A stretch of DNA of 6,332 nucleotides, from NCBI GenBank assembly GCA_937916035.1, contig CALGIH010000248.1, positions 1-6,332 on the forward strand. Reading direction: 5' to 3'. Below are positions 5,462 to 6,332 of this stretch, in pieces. Under the pieces are notes generated by a model. The model was given only the letters and a program-made list of their open reading frames with translations, did not search any database and was not told where the DNA came from. This DNA comes from an uncultured Lacinutrix sp. GTDB lineage: Bacteria > Bacteroidota > Bacteroidia > Flavobacteriales > Flavobacteriaceae. The position numbers and the translations under genes were made by a program. The first letter of the stretch is position 1, and each line of letters opens with the position of its first letter.

Positions 5462-5746
5462 CATGTATTTTACTTCGTCAGGCAAATCGTAAAACGTTGG
5501 ATGACGATACACTTTATCTTGAGCGGGTTCGAATAACTCGCCATTATGCTCAGGATTTGATGCTGTAATGTTTTTTGATTCTACAACCCAAATACTTATG
5601 CCTTCATTTCTTCTTGTATAAACATCACGTGCATTTTCAAGTGCCATTTCCGCATCTGCAGCATGAAGACTTCCAAAATGACGATGTTCTAATCCGTTTT
5701 TACTTCTTACGAAGACTTCCCAAAGTGGCCAGTTTTTTGTTCCCAT
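5459..5746 (-). CDS. paaB: PaaB, subunit of phenylacetyl-CoA 1,2-epoxidase
   Basis: 95 residues, the same length as E. coli PaaB. The N-terminus WPLWEVFVRSKNGLEHRHFGSLHAADAEMALENARDVYTRR and the later EGISIWVVES motif are the PaaB family core, and the tail DKVYRHPTFYDLPDEVKYM is the expected C-terminus. PaaB is a small non-catalytic subunit that bridges PaaAC heterodimers in the epoxidase and is essential for activity. No cofactor residues are expected. The ATG at 5746 lies 2 nt after the paaA stop, typical of tight coupling. The TGA stop is embedded in a palindrome, and the downstream repeat block separates the gene from paaC; this could lower or tune paaC output or protect the paaAB part of the transcript, but that is inference. 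Confidence 0.96.
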   Translation of the reverse strand: MGTKNWPLWEVFVRSKNGLEHRHFGSLHAADAEMALENARDVYTRRNEGISIWVVESKNITASNPEHNGELFEPAQDKVYRHPTFYDLPDEVKYM

Positions 5747-5748
5747 AA

Positions 5749-6332
5749 TTATATTTTCAAACTACTAGTTTTTCTTTTCTTTCTTGTTTTTTTTGAAGCG
5801 TGGGCCATGGCTGCATCACGAACCCATTCACCTTCTTCCCATGCACCAATTCTAGCTTTCATAAGTTCTTTATTACATGGTCCATGACCTTTTACAACTT
5901 GCCAGAACTCATCCCAATTAATTTCACCAAAATCGTAACTACCTCTTTCTTCATTCCATTTTAAATCTGGATCTGGAACGGTTAAACCAATTAATTCTGC
6001 TTGTGGAACGGTTTGATCTATAAATTGCTGACGTAACTCATCGTTAGATTTGCGTTTAAGCTTCCATTTCATAGATTGTTCAGTATGCACAGATTCAGCA
6101 TCTGTTGGTCCAAGCATCATTAATGATGGCCACCACCAGCGGTTTAAGGCATCTTGAGCCATATCTTTTTGCTCTGGAGTTCCGTTAGCTAATTTTATCA
6201 TGATTTCATAACCTTGACGTTGATGAAAACTTTCTTCTTTACAAACGCGAACCATAGCTCTAGCGTATGGGCCATAAGACGTATTACATAAAGGTACTTG
6301 ATTAATAATGGCTGCACCATCTACTAACCAAC
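5749..6332 (-). CDS. paaA: PaaA, catalytic diiron subunit of phenylacetyl-CoA 1,2-epoxidase (5' end beyond window)
   Basis: Partial: the frame stays open through the right edge. 193 full codons are visible; E. coli PaaA is about 309 residues, so roughly the first third is missing. The visible start [11 protein letters not shown], then [26 protein letters not shown], is PaaA-specific; the EESFH stretch carries an ExxH pair, as expected for the second half of a ferritin-like diiron site. Other matching parts are [12 protein letters not shown], the [19 protein letters not shown] region and [21 protein letters not shown]. PaaA, with the reductase PaaE, inserts oxygen into the ring of phenylacetyl-CoA. 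An ATG at 6255 lies inside conserved sequence and is not the start. The protein ends in a strongly basic tail ([15 protein letters not shown]). paaB follows after 2 nt. Confidence 0.97.
   Translation of the reverse strand, partial: WLVDGAAIINQVPLCNTSYGPYARAMVRVCKEESFHQRQGYEIMIKLANGTPEQKDMAQDALNRWWWPSLMMLGPTDAESVHTEQSMKWKLKRKSNDELRQQFIDQTVPQAELIGLTVPDPDLKWNEERGSYDFGEINWDEFWQVVKGHGPCNKELMKARIGAWEEGEWVRDAAMAHASKKTRKKRKTSSLKI

Noticed and set aside
4983..5536. Two plus-strand 70-codon frames across paaC and the paaB-paaC gap
   Set aside because: They overlap conserved PaaC and PaaB coding sequence on the opposite strand and have no protein-like motifs.

Overview
The window is one uninterrupted stretch of a phenylacetate (paa) catabolic gene cluster, with every gene on the minus strand. 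Transcription therefore runs from the right edge to the left edge. The AT-rich DNA, the lack of clear Shine-Dalgarno sequences before most starts (A-rich leaders instead), the PaaA-D sequence flavour and the intergenic palindromes of the ATTCC...GGAAT type all suggest a Bacteroidota, probably Flavobacteriaceae, chromosome. That assignment is an inference from style, not a search result.

In transcription order the layout is: paaA (5' end cut off by the window edge), paaB, an 88-nt gap full of hairpins, paaC, paaD, a small VOC/glyoxalase-fold gene, paaG, a short unassigned gene that looks frameshifted, a PLP-dependent threonine/serine dehydratase-like gene, an intergenic stretch with three palindromes, paaH, and paaI (3' end cut off by the left edge). 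Most junctions are 1-7 nt gaps or 1-4 nt overlaps, as expected for an operon. The wider gaps are 35 nt between the VOC gene and paaG, and two repeat-filled gaps (88-99 nt). No gene-free stretch exceeds 100 nt. I saw no RNA gene, transposase, CRISPR array or convincing promoter.

Functionally, PaaA, B and C are subunits of phenylacetyl-CoA 1,2-epoxidase, with PaaD as an Fe-S assembly-type accessory factor. PaaG isomerises the ring epoxide to the oxepin, PaaH is the later 3-hydroxyadipyl-CoA dehydrogenase, and PaaI is a clearing thioesterase. The reductase subunit PaaE, the hydratase PaaF, the ring-cleaving PaaZ, thiolase PaaJ and ligase PaaK are not in the window. The places where paaE-paaF would sit in the E. 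coli order hold the VOC gene, and the dehydratase plus the short gene sit between paaG and paaH.

The most notable observations are: (1) a likely single-base frameshift at a run of seven T in the short gene, whose restored frame would end in an ATGA overlap with the next gene; (2) a block of four consecutive hairpins separating paaB from paaC inside a multisubunit enzyme operon; (3) a perfect 12-bp inverted repeat that copies the 3' end of the dehydratase gene; and (4) a VOC-fold protein in the pathway that appears to lack usual metal ligands.
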